NCBI RefSeq assembly: GCF_902726645.1
Contig: NZ_CACVAO010000001.1
Coordinates: 1,798,001 to 1,862,000, forward strand
Length of the DNA stretch: 64,000 bases
Origin: Halobacillus ihumii
GTDB lineage: Bacteria; Bacillota; Bacilli; Bacillales; Halobacillaceae
Reading direction: 5' to 3'
Shown: positions 51,817-60,761 of the stretch, one piece after another
Position numbering within the stretch: the stretch's first letter is position 1
Layout: every line of letters begins with the position of its first letter
Made by a program: the position numbers and the translations under genes
Notes under the pieces: generated by a model
What the model was told of the DNA's origin: nothing
The model's input: only the letters and a program-made list of their open reading frames with translations
Databases searched by the model: none

Positions 51817-53022
51817 ATGACAAACAAAAAAAACCCGATTTGGACTAAAAGTTTTGTAAGTATTTCTTTAACCCAGTTCGTGGTATTTATCACATTTTAT
51901 ACATTACTTACCACATTACCTATTTACGTTATAAATAACATGGGGGGAAATGAAGCACAGGGCGGGTTACTGGCAACAATCATGCTTGTGGCCGCCATTC
52001 TTATCCGTCCATTTTCCGGAAAAATTCTTGAAAGAACAGGTAAAAAGAACGCCCTTTTGATGTCGGTTTTCGTATTTGCTGTCACCACCTTTTTATATAT
52101 GTGGATTGATCAGTATGAGGCATTACTGGCTTTAAGATTTTTCCATGGGCTATCCTTTGGGGTACTAACTACGGCTACAGGAGCTATTGCAGCGGATGTA
52201 ATTCCGCCTGAACGGCGTGGTGAAGGACTTGGATATTTTGCTATGGCTATGAATATCGCAGTTGTTGTTGGCCCATTTATCGGTTTATCCCTGTTGCAAT
52301 TTGCAACATTCCAAACTGTTTTTCTTACCTTAAGCTTATCTATGGTACTTGGCGTCGTCTGTTCTTGGCTTGTATATGTACCGCAGCAAGCAGAAGAATT
52401 CCCTGCTCCTGTTAGAAAAAAGTTATCGTTACACGATCTATTTGAAGTTAAAGCACTGCCCATTGCCGCCATAAGTGGTTTAACTGGTTTTGCCTACTCA
52501 GGCATCTTGTCGTTTATCTCTTTATACGCTAATTCCCTGGGCTTAGCGTATATTTCCAGTTATTTCTTTGTTGTATTTGCCTTATTAATGGTCTTATCTC
52601 GTCCATATCTTGGGCGTGCCTTTGACGTGAAGGGGCCAAGCTTTGTCATTCTACCCTGTTTAATGGTTTTCGCCATTGGACTCGTAAGCTTGAGTTTCAC
52701 ACAATCTGCGTGGGGCTTATTAATTTCAGCTGGATTAATCGGCCTTGGTTATGGCTCCTTATTGCCAAGCTTTCAGACGATGGCTATCCAATCGGCATCA
52801 AAACATCGAAGCGGACATGCTACGGCTACATTTTTCACACTATATGACTCAGGGATAGCTGTCGGATCTTATGTGTTAGGTCTGCTAATCACCTTTACTA
52901 GTTTCTCAGCTCTTTATGTCATGAGTGCTGTTATTGTATTACTGACAGCCGGATTATTCCATCTCTATCAATCTAAGCGTCGCCAGAGTCAACAAGAGGC
53001 ACGCACTACTTTAAATGCATAG
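51817..53022 (+). CDS. MFS transporter, drug-efflux-like
   Basis: Major facilitator with about 12 hydrophobic segments, 401 aa. The loop after helix 2 reads RPFSGKILERTGKKN (MFS motif A type), and helix 4-5 region FHGLSFGVLTTATGAIAADVIPPERRGEGLGY is a YfcJ/YhhS-like efflux signature. Co-transcribed with a MarR regulator, so probably an inducible exporter of small toxic compounds. ATG after AAGGAGTGA. Confidence 0.85.
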   Translation: MTNKKNPIWTKSFVSISLTQFVVFITFYTLLTTLPIYVINNMGGNEAQGGLLATIMLVAAILIRPFSGKILERTGKKNALLMSVFVFAVTTFLYMWIDQYEALLALRFFHGLSFGVLTTATGAIAADVIPPERRGEGLGYFAMAMNIAVVVGPFIGLSLLQFATFQTVFLTLSLSMVLGVVCSWLVYVPQQAEEFPAPVRKKLSLHDLFEVKALPIAAISGLTGFAYSGILSFISLYANSLGLAYISSYFFVVFALLMVLSRPYLGRAFDVKGPSFVILPCLMVFAIGLVSLSFTQSAWGLLISAGLIGLGYGSLLPSFQTMAIQSASKHRSGHATATFFTLYDSGIAVGSYVLGLLITFTSFSALYVMSAVIVLLTAGLFHLYQSKRRQSQQEARTTLNA

Positions 53023-53135
53023 CTGATCAACTAAGGCGGCTTTTTTACATTAAGAGTTTAAAAGGTTTTTTTCACAATGAAAAAAGGGTATAACCTTACT
53101 AATGGAGTCTTATTATAATAGAGAAGGTGATTCTG

Positions 53136-53492
53136 ATGTCAATCGTACTGCAACGAATTTACGATGAAGAAAAGCGTACAGGAGGTCATCGAATCCTCAT
53201 CGATCGTGTGTGGCCGAGAGGAGTATCTAAAGAGGAAGCCGATCTTGATCAATGGATGAAGGAAATAGCGCCAAGCTCTTCTTTAAGAAAATGGTTTGCT
53301 CACGACCCCGATAAATTTGATGAATTTAAGCAGTCCTATAAGCAAGAGATTGAGAAAAGTTCTGAACGGCAGGATAAGCTGTCCGAGCTTAAGGAGATGG
53401 CAACGAATGAACGGCTTGTTCTCCTGTTCGCTGCTAAGGAAACGAAATATAATCATGCTGTTGTTCTTAAAGAATTGATTGAGAATCAATAA
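53136..53492 (+). CDS. DUF488 family protein (YeaO-like)
   Basis: 118 aa. Conserved RIYDEEKRTGGHRILIDRVWPRG at the N-terminus, SSSLRKWFAHDP in the middle and VLLFAAKETKYNHA near the end define the YeaO-type DUF488 family. Function unknown. ATG at 53136 after GAAGGTGA. It is 17 bp from a small Cys-rich ORF. Confidence 0.85.
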   Translation: MSIVLQRIYDEEKRTGGHRILIDRVWPRGVSKEEADLDQWMKEIAPSSSLRKWFAHDPDKFDEFKQSYKQEIEKSSERQDKLSELKEMATNERLVLLFAAKETKYNHAVVLKELIENQ

Positions 53493-53509
53493 TAGAGGAT
53501 GGTGCGATC

Positions 53510-53644
53510 ATGAAAGAACATGTAGGCAAATGTTCCCTATGCGAGAAGGAAATCTATTGCCTAGATGGATTTCTAGATGGTGTAGTATCAGAAGATAGGG
53601 TCCTTTATTGTTTTGAATGCGCAGCCAAACAAGAAGAATCGTAA
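53510..53644 (+). CDS. Small Cys-rich (zinc-finger-like) protein, 44 aa
   Basis: ATG at 53510 after GAGGATGGTG. The product has CSLC near residue 8, a single Cys at 17, and CFEC near residue 34-37, five Cys in all, so a CxxC...CxxC zinc knuckle is likely. It probably forms an operon with the DUF488 gene (17 bp gap) and ends 6 bp before a terminator hairpin. Family not recognised. Confidence 0.6.
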   Translation: MKEHVGKCSLCEKEIYCLDGFLDGVVSEDRVLYCFECAAKQEES

Positions 53645-53649
53645 TGTAA

Positions 53650-53684
53650 TGAGGCAGCCTCTCGTAAAAAGAGTGGCTGCCTCA
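53650..53684. terminator. Bidirectional terminator
   Basis: 10-bp perfect stem (53650-53659 with 53675-53684) between convergent genes, T-rich on the plus-strand side. Confidence 0.8.
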
Positions 53685-53691
53685 CTTTTCG

Positions 53692-55041
53692 TTAAAGCGA
53701 ATTTAAGTACTCACAAACGGTCTCGATACCTTTTGTGAAGTTATCGATGTGAAAATGTTCGTTTGGAGCATGAAGGTTTTCAGACGGAAGTCCAAATCCC
53801 ATTAGTACGACAGGAGTGTCGAGAACTCTTGCAAACACTTCAACGATTGGAATCGATCCTCCCTCTTTCGGGAACAGCGGACGAACACCATATACTTTTT
53901 CATAGGCCTCAGCTGCCTTTTGAAGCATAGCTTCTTGGGAATTCAGAGAAACAGGTTTAGCCTGTATCATCGATTTCGTTATAACATGGCTTCCCTCTTG
54001 CTTATGTTTTTCTAAATGCTGTTTAATCAGATTATAGATCTTCTGAGGGTCCTGCGCTCCTACCAGTCGACAGCTTATCTTCGCGCTAGCCTCACCAGGC
54101 ACAATCGTTTTAATACCCTCCCCTTGAAATCCTCCCGTAATTCCATTGATTTCAAGAGTTGGACGAATCCCTGTTCGTTCTTGAAATGTAAACCCTTCTT
54201 CTCCGTATAAACTGTCTAACCCTAATTCAGCTTTTGTTGTTTCGGCATTAAAAGGAATGGCTGCAACTTCTTCTCTAAGTTGCTCTGTTACGGTCGGAAC
54301 CCCTTCGTAAAAACTCTCTACAGCGATCCTTCCGCTTTCATCGTGAAGGGAATCAAGGAGACGTACAAGAGAATGAATCGCATTAGGCACACCGCCGCCG
54401 TAGGAACCAGAATGTAAATCAGTATTCGCTGTCCAAACGTTAACCTTCATGGCTAGTGCCCCTCTTAGTGAAGTACAAATGGCCGGCTGCCCTTTTTCAA
54501 TAAAGGAAGTATCCGATATGAGTACAGCGTCCGCAGAGAGCTTCTCCACATTTTCATGTATAAAAGGCGGCAGATTCGGACTTGCTATTTCTTCCTCCCC
54601 TTCAATGCAAAATTTCACGTTAACAGGAAGTGATCCATGCTCCGCCATTAGAAGTTCTAACGCTTTTAAATGAATAAACAATTGCCCTTTATCATCCGTA
54701 GCCCCTCGAGCATAGATTTTATGATCTCTAATAGTCGGACTAAAAGGCTCTGATTCCCAAAGTTCGAATGGGTCAGCAGGCTGGACATCATAATGGCCGT
54801 AAACAAGGACTGTCGGTTTACCTTTAGCATGCAGCCAGTCTCCATAAACTATCGGATGACCCTCAGTTTCTATAACCTCAACGTTTTCCATCTCTATTTC
54901 CTTAAGAGCAGCAGCTACCCAATCTGCCCCTTTATGAACATCTTGTTCATGATCCGATAAGGAAGAAATACTCGGAATCCTCAAGAAGTCTTTTAACTCT
55001 TCTAAAAATCTATCTTTGTGCAGATAAATATTTTCTCTCAT
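53692..55041 (-). CDS. M20-family dipeptidase (CNDP/DapE-like)
   Basis: Metallopeptidase, 449 aa. GHYDVQPADP (first metal His/Asp), ARGATDDKGQ (bridging Asp), IEGEEEI (general base and Glu ligand), DLHSGSYGG in the lid, and NEHFHIDNF with the C-terminal His. All metal ligands are present. ATG 55041 after CGGAGG. Cleaves dipeptides by family. Unrelated to the aminoacylase-type M20 gene at 14.2 kb beyond the shared superfamily. Confidence 0.88.
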   Translation of the reverse strand: MRENIYLHKDRFLEELKDFLRIPSISSLSDHEQDVHKGADWVAAALKEIEMENVEVIETEGHPIVYGDWLHAKGKPTVLVYGHYDVQPADPFELWESEPFSPTIRDHKIYARGATDDKGQLFIHLKALELLMAEHGSLPVNVKFCIEGEEEIASPNLPPFIHENVEKLSADAVLISDTSFIEKGQPAICTSLRGALAMKVNVWTANTDLHSGSYGGGVPNAIHSLVRLLDSLHDESGRIAVESFYEGVPTVTEQLREEVAAIPFNAETTKAELGLDSLYGEEGFTFQERTGIRPTLEINGITGGFQGEGIKTIVPGEASAKISCRLVGAQDPQKIYNLIKQHLEKHKQEGSHVITKSMIQAKPVSLNSQEAMLQKAAEAYEKVYGVRPLFPKEGGSIPIVEVFARVLDTPVVLMGFGLPSENLHAPNEHFHIDNFTKGIETVCEYLNSL

Positions 55042-55185
55042 ATTAAAACCTCCGAAAAGTTTATTCATCTGTATTATAATTGAGTTTCACAATGATTTAC
55101 AAAATTTCACTAGTGTAAATGGCTTGAAATTCAGTCAATTTCGTAATAGTTTTAAAGTTCAAACACTTATAAAGGAGGACATCCC

Positions 55186-56838
55186 ATGAAATATGCAATT
55201 TCTCATTGGTGGAATGATATGTGGAAACTTCACCAGCAAGCGAAAGATTTATTAAGTTTTTTTGCAAGCGGAAACACAAAAGCTACAAGAGCTTCTGGGG
55301 ATAAAGAGAATTCTCAACGCGAAAATAATGGTGACGATGGTGAGCCGCCTGTAAACTACAAATCCAGTCAAAAAATTGGTCTATGGCTTGGTCCGCTATT
55401 ATTTGTTCTTACACTAATCTTCTTCAATCCTGATTCTTTATCAAGTGAAGGACAAGCCATCCTGGCGTCAACTATATGGATTGCAACCTGGTGGATTAGC
55501 GAGGCTATTCCTATTCCTGTTACTTCGCTATTGCCTATCGTCTTGTTCCCGGTCACTGGTGGCTTGGACCTCGATACCACCACCTCATCCTATGGTTCTG
55601 ATACTATATTTTTATTTATGGGTGGATTTATTATTGCTTTAGCGATGGAACGCTGGAACCTACATAAACGTATCGCACTCAGTATCATTGCTGCAATTGG
55701 AACAAATACGGAGCGTATCATCCTAGGTTTCATGGTTGCTACTGGTTTTTTATCCATGTGGATCTCCAATACAGCTACGGCCATGATGATGGTCCCAATT
55801 GGCCTCGCGATTATTTATCAAGTGGCTGACTCGTTAAAAAACGATTCAATAGACACCTCTAAGGAAAACTTTAATTTTGGTAAGGCTCTTATGCTAGGAA
55901 TTGCCTATTCTGCATCCATTGGCGGGCTCGGTACTTTAATCGGTACCCCTCCGAACACAATTTTTGCAGGTATTATTGATGAACTTTATGGGATAGATAT
56001 TTCCTTTGCACGCTGGATGTTATTTGGTGTCCCCATTGCCGTGGTATTATTGGCTATAGCTTGGGTCTACCTTGTTAAGGTAGCCTATCCAATGAAGTTA
56101 AAGGAAATTCCTGGAGGACGCAAAGTAATTTCACAAGAAAGAAGAGCGTTAGGAAAGATGAGTTATGAGGAGAAGGCTGTAATGACCGTATTCGTTATTA
56201 CTGCATTAGCCTGGATTCTGCGCTCGTTTGTTCTTTCTTCTCTTATTCCTGGAATTGACGATGCAATTATTGCCATTGCTGCATCAATTGTCTTATTTAT
56301 CATTCCAGCTCGAAATAAGAAAGCAAAGGCTTTAATGAACTGGGATACTGCCAAGGAACTGCCATGGGGAATCCTCTTATTGTTCGGTGGTGGGTTAGCT
56401 ATTGCAGCTGGCTTTAGAGACTCTGGATTGGCACAATGGATTGGTGAGCAACTAACCATATTAGATGGTGTATCATTCTTCATTATTTTATTAGCGGTAA
56501 TTACTTTGGTTATTTTCTTGACAGAGATCACCTCAAATACGGCAACAGCAACCATGATGTTCCCAATTATGGCATCGCTAGCTGCAGCGATTAATGTACA
56601 CCCATACAGTCTGATGATTGCAGCCGGCGTAGCAGCATCATGTGCGTTTATGCTTCCTGTGGCTACACCCCCTAATGCGGTGGTATTCGGCTCAGGTTAT
56701 CTCAGAATCCCTGATATGGCGAAAGCAGGATTCTGGCTAAACATTATCTCCATATTCATACTAGCCATAGCTGTATATTTCTTAATTCCACTAGTATGGG
56801 GAATTACCTTAACCGAATTCCCTAGTAATATGCGCTAA
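55186..56838 (+). CDS. DASS-family (SLC13) sodium-coupled dicarboxylate/anion transporter
   Basis: Sodium symporter of divalent anions, 550 aa with about 11 helices. The two SNT-type motifs, WISNTATAMMM and ITSNTATATMM, mark the inverted-repeat substrate hairpins; GTLIGTPPNTIFAG and CAFMLPVATPPNAVVFGSG are the sodium/substrate sites. A hydrophilic N-terminal extension of about 65 residues is unusual for VcINDY-like proteins but seen in SdcL-type carriers. ATG after AAAGGAGG. Succinate, malate or citrate are likely substrates. Confidence 0.9.
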   Translation: MKYAISHWWNDMWKLHQQAKDLLSFFASGNTKATRASGDKENSQRENNGDDGEPPVNYKSSQKIGLWLGPLLFVLTLIFFNPDSLSSEGQAILASTIWIATWWISEAIPIPVTSLLPIVLFPVTGGLDLDTTTSSYGSDTIFLFMGGFIIALAMERWNLHKRIALSIIAAIGTNTERIILGFMVATGFLSMWISNTATAMMMVPIGLAIIYQVADSLKNDSIDTSKENFNFGKALMLGIAYSASIGGLGTLIGTPPNTIFAGIIDELYGIDISFARWMLFGVPIAVVLLAIAWVYLVKVAYPMKLKEIPGGRKVISQERRALGKMSYEEKAVMTVFVITALAWILRSFVLSSLIPGIDDAIIAIAASIVLFIIPARNKKAKALMNWDTAKELPWGILLLFGGGLAIAAGFRDSGLAQWIGEQLTILDGVSFFIILLAVITLVIFLTEITSNTATATMMFPIMASLAAAINVHPYSLMIAAGVAASCAFMLPVATPPNAVVFGSGYLRIPDMAKAGFWLNIISIFILAIAVYFLIPLVWGITLTEFPSNMR

Positions 56839-56883
56839 CACAAATAACCTTGAGGAATACATTAGTTTTTATTACAAATTAAA

Positions 56884-56922
56884 CCACCTCAGGTCATCCA
56901 TAATATGGATGACCTGAGGTGG
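56884..56922. terminator. Long perfect hairpin after the DASS gene
   Basis: Perfect 17-bp stem (56884-56900 with 56906-56922) with a 5-nt loop; downstream is ACATTTTTAC. Confidence 0.85.
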
Positions 56923-56944
56923 AACATTTTTACATCATTCCATC

Positions 56945-56978
56945 AACAACCCCTGATTCTGCTGAATCAGGGGTTGTT
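56945..56978. terminator. Second perfect hairpin before the BCCT gene end
   Basis: Perfect 15-bp stem (56945-56959 with 56964-56978) with a 4-nt loop. It lies 3 bp past the BCCT stop codon, so probably ends that transcript. Confidence 0.8.
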
Positions 56979-56981
56979 AAC

Positions 56982-58544
56982 TTATGATTTAGTTCCTTTT
57001 CGTCTTTTTAAGGAAGCAACTTTAAATTTGTCTTTATTAAATTTCATCTTTGGGCGGCGTTCAGTGTGCTTCACTTCATTTTTCGCTACTTTATAAAAGG
57101 AAGCACCCATCAACAAAATGACAAATGAGAATGGAAGTGCTGCTATAATCAAGACATTTTGTAAACCAGCTGTTCCACCAAAATATACAACTACCCCAGC
57201 CATGGCTGACTGGGCAAGTCCCCAGATAATCTTTACATTACTTGGAGGATTCAAGGCACCTTTAGTACTCAGCATTCCAAGGACAAAGGTTGCTGAATCA
57301 GCTGAAGTAATAAAGAAAATGGCTACGACAAATACCGTAATCAACGACATAAGCTCCCCAAGCGGGTATTGTTCAAGCACCCCAAATGTAGCCGTTTCTA
57401 AAGAGAACTCAGAAATCATAGCAATCCCATTTTGTTCAAGGTGTAAGGCAGATACCCCAAATACTGTAAAGAAAATGAAACACACAAGCGCAGGCACGAT
57501 AAGAACACCAAGCATAAATTCCTTTATCGTACGCCCTTTTGAAATCCGTGCAATAAAGATTCCTACAAAAGGAGCCCATGAAATCCACCATGCCCAGTAA
57601 AAGATTGTCCAGCTGTTAATCCATGTCCGATTCCCTTGATCCAATGGTTCAAGATGAAAACTCATTTCAAAAAAATTCGCTAAGTAACCGCCAATCGTAC
57701 TTGTAAACATGTTTAACATATAGAGAGTCGGTCCAACAATAAACAACATGAGTAACAATACAAAAGCTAATCCCATGTTAATGTTACTAAGGTATTTAAT
57801 CCCCTTCCCTATTCCTGACCAAGCTGAACCAATAAATAAAACCGTTGAAACAGCAAGAATCACGATTTGGAACCAGAAGGTATCTGGTGCGTTAAAGAGA
57901 AAAACCAGTCCTTCTTTAATTTGCGCAGAACCAAAGCCTAAAGTTGAGGCTACTCCCACAACGGTGGCCACAACAGCTAGTGTATCAATAAGCTTCCCCG
58001 GAATCCCGCTCATACTCTTTTCGCCGAAAATCGGTACAAGCGTAGCACTTACTAAACCAGGTGCTCCTCTATGAAATTTGAAATAAGCCAGCACGAGAGC
58101 CACTATTCCATAGACAGCCCAGGCATGGACACCCCAATGGAAAAATGAATATTGTAAAGCTTGCTTAATTGCAGCATCAGTTCCTAACTCTCCACTCGGA
58201 GAACTCTTAAAAGCATGTGATATCGGCTCCGCCGTAGTCCAAAAAACAAGCCCCATTCCCATCCCTGCACTAAATAACATGGCGAACCAGGTAGGCAGGC
58301 TAAATTCCGGCTTATCATTCTCTTTGCCAAGTTTTATTTTTCCGATTTTTGAAAAAATTAAATATACACAAAAAGCTAAAAAGATCATAATGATCAATAA
58401 ATAATACCAGCCAAAGTAAGTAGAGAAAAAACCTGTAACCTCTGCTGTTACCTGCTTCAGGTGGTCAGGAGCTATGCTTCCCCATACCACTACTGCAAGA
58501 CAGACAGCTAGTGCATTCCAAAATACAATGGTAACGTTCTTCAA
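56982..58544 (-). CDS. BCCT-family glycine betaine/choline/ectoine-type transporter
   Basis: Secondary osmolyte importer, 520 aa with 12 helices. Glycine-rich GMGMGLVFWTTAEPISHAF in helix 3 and the signature WTIFYWAWWISWAPFVGIFIARISKGRT-type segment around helix 8 (about residues 312-340) carry the aromatic betaine-binding residues. The C-terminal tail is short and basic, as in OpuD/LcoP-like carriers, and may sense osmolarity. TTG start after AAGGAGTGG. Monocistronic. Substrate among betaine, choline or ectoine not decidable. Confidence 0.9.
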   Translation of the reverse strand: MKNVTIVFWNALAVCLAVVVWGSIAPDHLKQVTAEVTGFFSTYFGWYYLLIIMIFLAFCVYLIFSKIGKIKLGKENDKPEFSLPTWFAMLFSAGMGMGLVFWTTAEPISHAFKSSPSGELGTDAAIKQALQYSFFHWGVHAWAVYGIVALVLAYFKFHRGAPGLVSATLVPIFGEKSMSGIPGKLIDTLAVVATVVGVASTLGFGSAQIKEGLVFLFNAPDTFWFQIVILAVSTVLFIGSAWSGIGKGIKYLSNINMGLAFVLLLMLFIVGPTLYMLNMFTSTIGGYLANFFEMSFHLEPLDQGNRTWINSWTIFYWAWWISWAPFVGIFIARISKGRTIKEFMLGVLIVPALVCFIFFTVFGVSALHLEQNGIAMISEFSLETATFGVLEQYPLGELMSLITVFVVAIFFITSADSATFVLGMLSTKGALNPPSNVKIIWGLAQSAMAGVVVYFGGTAGLQNVLIIAALPFSFVILLMGASFYKVAKNEVKHTERRPKMKFNKDKFKVASLKRRKGTKS

Positions 58545-58623
58545 TCATTCCACTCCTTATAAATTTTTATATATGTATAAAAGACATCAGCAACTATAAA
58601 TACCCCTAAAACAAAATGATAAA

Positions 58624-58646
58624 ACCCCGCCTTTGCTAGGCGGGGT
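58624..58646. terminator. Intrinsic terminator after the small peptide gene
   Basis: Perfect 9-bp GC-rich stem (58624-58632 with 58638-58646), followed on the minus strand by TTTTATC. Confidence 0.85.
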
Positions 58647-58661
58647 CGGCGGGCAAACGGA

Positions 58662-58730
58662 TTAAAACAGTGAAATTATAAAGCCTATAACTACGATTAG
58701 CCCGATAATCATTAGAATAGTCCGTAACAT
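58662..58730 (-). CDS. 22-residue single-helix hydrophobic peptide
   Basis: ATG at 58730 is preceded by GAGGGTG, and the reading frame is MLRTILMIIGLIVVIGFIIS followed by Leu-Phe and stop. The product is one transmembrane helix with an Arg at position 3. It has its own terminator hairpin 15 bp after the stop and 134 bp of leader from the RpiR gene. Small hydrophobic peptides of this size include type I toxins and membrane-complex microproteins; nothing identifies which. Confidence 0.5.
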   Translation of the reverse strand: MLRTILMIIGLIVVIGFIISLF

Positions 58731-58864
58731 AAGAACACCCTCTTTTCGTAGTAATCTTAGTTTACCTATTCCTTATTATGCCCATTATGAAACAATTACG
58801 CCGAAAATTCGTACCTTATTCCTGTTTTTCGTTGTTTTTCCCTACTAAACATTCTACCCTTTTT

Positions 58865-59719
58865 CTATAATCGTTTTAATGCCATAGCCTTACGCATATT
58901 CTGCAAAGCTTGATTCCCGCTCTGTTCCTTAGCCATCATCACATTTGTGTACAAGGCATCGATAATACTTAATTGGGCAATTCGCGAGGAGAAAGCTTCT
59001 GAACGAAAATCGGTCTCCTCAGCTACCGTATATAGGGGGATATCCGAGGCTTTCGTCAGTGGCGATTTCGCAAAGTTAGTAATACTAATCGTTTTCACTT
59101 GATTATCTTTCAACACTCGAAGTACGTCCAAAGTATCTTTCGTTGTACCAGAATGCGAAATCACGACAGCCACATCCTCTTTAGTCAGCTGTGAAGCAGC
59201 CATCAGCTGCATATGCGACTCTAATTGAGCATTCACTACAAGTCCGCTGCGAATAAATTTATGATAAGCATCTAATGCTACAACAGCAGACCCGCCGCAT
59301 CCAAAAAAGTCAATTTTGCGTGCTTTTAAGATAACATTTACTGCTTCCGTGATCGTTGTGCCATCAACAATTTGCATCGTACTTTCCAAAGTTTTTATGT
59401 TTGACCTGAATACCTTTTCCGAAACGGTTGAAAAGCTATCTCCATCATCAATCTTGTCGTGAATGTCTTTCATAGGGGTAACAATTTCCGCAGCAAGCGC
59501 TATCTTTAATGCTTGATAACCCTTAAACCCAATTCGTTTACAAAAACGAAATACTGTTGATTCTGCTACGCCTAGCTCGTCCGAAACTTGGTTAATAGTA
59601 TGGTGAATGATTGTTTCAGGGCTGTTCAGAATGTAATCGGCTATTTTCTTTTCTTTATCACTGAATTTTCCATAGCTGCTTCGTATTCTTGCTAATCCAT
59701 GCTGTGTTTCATTCTCCAT
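58865..59719 (-). CDS. RpiR-family regulator with SIS domain, probable gluconate operon regulator
   Basis: Transcription factor, 284 aa. N-terminal RpiR helix-turn-helix (VSDELGVAESTVFRFCKRIGFKGY, about residues 36-60) and C-terminal SIS sugar-phosphate domain (GCGGSAVVA, VVISHSGTTKDTLDVL). ATG 59719 after GAGGAG; the longer frame upstream lacks a site. Divergent from the 6-phosphogluconate dehydrogenase gene, so it likely senses a gluconate-derived phosphate and binds the palindromes between them. Confidence 0.85.
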   Translation of the reverse strand: MENETQHGLARIRSSYGKFSDKEKKIADYILNSPETIIHHTINQVSDELGVAESTVFRFCKRIGFKGYQALKIALAAEIVTPMKDIHDKIDDGDSFSTVSEKVFRSNIKTLESTMQIVDGTTITEAVNVILKARKIDFFGCGGSAVVALDAYHKFIRSGLVVNAQLESHMQLMAASQLTKEDVAVVISHSGTTKDTLDVLRVLKDNQVKTISITNFAKSPLTKASDIPLYTVAEETDFRSEAFSSRIAQLSIIDALYTNVMMAKEQSGNQALQNMRKAMALKRL

Positions 59720-59788
59720 TGCTCGATCTCCTCGTTTCATGATACTGGTTTTATTATATAAGAAAAGAACTAACATTAATATATTGAA

Positions 59789-59838
59789 TACGGAAAAATT
59801 TTTGATATAATTACAAACATACGGAAAATATTTTTTCC
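59789..59838. promoter_or_regulatory. Candidate RpiR operators and promoter between the divergent gluconate genes
   Basis: Two ATACGGAAAA sites are about 30 bp apart (59789 and 59819). The second extends into a palindrome GGAAAA-TATT-TTTTCC (59823-59838). A TATAAT-type -10 (GATATAAT, 59804-59811) lies between them. Confidence 0.6.
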
Positions 59839-59855
59839 ATCAAGGAGGAACATAT

Positions 59856-60752
59856 ATGAAAATCGGCATGGTAGGTCTAGGCAAAATGGGCCTGAACTTA
59901 ACATTAAATTTACTGGATCATGAACATGAAGTAGTAGGGTACGATACAGATTTAACTGTTCAAGACAGTGTTTCACACGAAAAGTTCTCTTACCAGGACT
60001 CGCTAGCGAAACTTGTCAGCGAACTTCCAACTCCCCGTGTCGTCTGGATGATGGTTCCTGCAGGGAAGATCACTGATTCCGTTATTGATGAGCTGTCAAA
60101 TCATTTAGAAACAGGAGATATGCTCATTGATGGCGGAAACTCCAATTACAAAGAAACATTAAAACACGCAGAAACTCTTGAAGAAAAAGGGATCTACTTA
60201 TTTGACTGCGGTACAAGCGGCGGTACGGATGGAGCTAGAAATGGTGCATGCACGATGGTAGGCGGACACCCTGATAAATTTAAGCATATTGAACCTCTTT
60301 TCGAAGCCGTTTCCATTGAGAATGGCTATCTATATACAGGTAAAACGGGCAGCGGTCACTTTTTAAAAATGATTCACAACGGAATCGAATACGGAATGAT
60401 GCAGTCCATTGCTGAAGGCTTTGATATTCTTAACAAAAGTGAGTTTGATTATGATTACGAGAAAGTTGCTAAAGTATGGAATCACGGTTCCGTTATTCGA
60501 TCATGGTTAATGGAGCTTACAGAGCAGGCCTTTTCAAAAGATGCAAACCTGGATGAAATCAAAGGGGTCATGAATTCCTCAGGTGAAGGAAAATGGACGG
60601 TAGAAACAGCACTCGATCATCAAGTTGCCGCTCCTGTTATCGCTTTATCCTTAATGATGCGTTACCGCTCATTGGAAGATGATACGTTTACGGGCAAGGT
60701 TGTTGCCGCTCTGCGTAATGAATTTGGCGGTCATGCTGTTGTTAAGAAATAA
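59856..60752 (+). CDS. gnd: 6-phosphogluconate dehydrogenase, NAD+-type, decarboxylating (GndA/YqeC-like)
   Basis: Oxidises 6-phosphogluconate to ribulose 5-phosphate and CO2, 298 aa, the short form distinct from the 470-residue dimeric Gnd. N-terminal GMVGLGKMGLNL dinucleotide site; the Asp after the second strand (VVGYDTD) favours NAD+. Catalytic Lys in GSGHFLKMIHNGIEYGM, substrate motif DCGTSGGTDGA. ATG after AAGGAGG. In the same direction as gluconokinase, 180 bp upstream of it. Confidence 0.9.
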   Translation: MKIGMVGLGKMGLNLTLNLLDHEHEVVGYDTDLTVQDSVSHEKFSYQDSLAKLVSELPTPRVVWMMVPAGKITDSVIDELSNHLETGDMLIDGGNSNYKETLKHAETLEEKGIYLFDCGTSGGTDGARNGACTMVGGHPDKFKHIEPLFEAVSIENGYLYTGKTGSGHFLKMIHNGIEYGMMQSIAEGFDILNKSEFDYDYEKVAKVWNHGSVIRSWLMELTEQAFSKDANLDEIKGVMNSSGEGKWTVETALDHQVAAPVIALSLMMRYRSLEDDTFTGKVVAALRNEFGGHAVVKK

Positions 60753-60761
60753 GATAGGATT

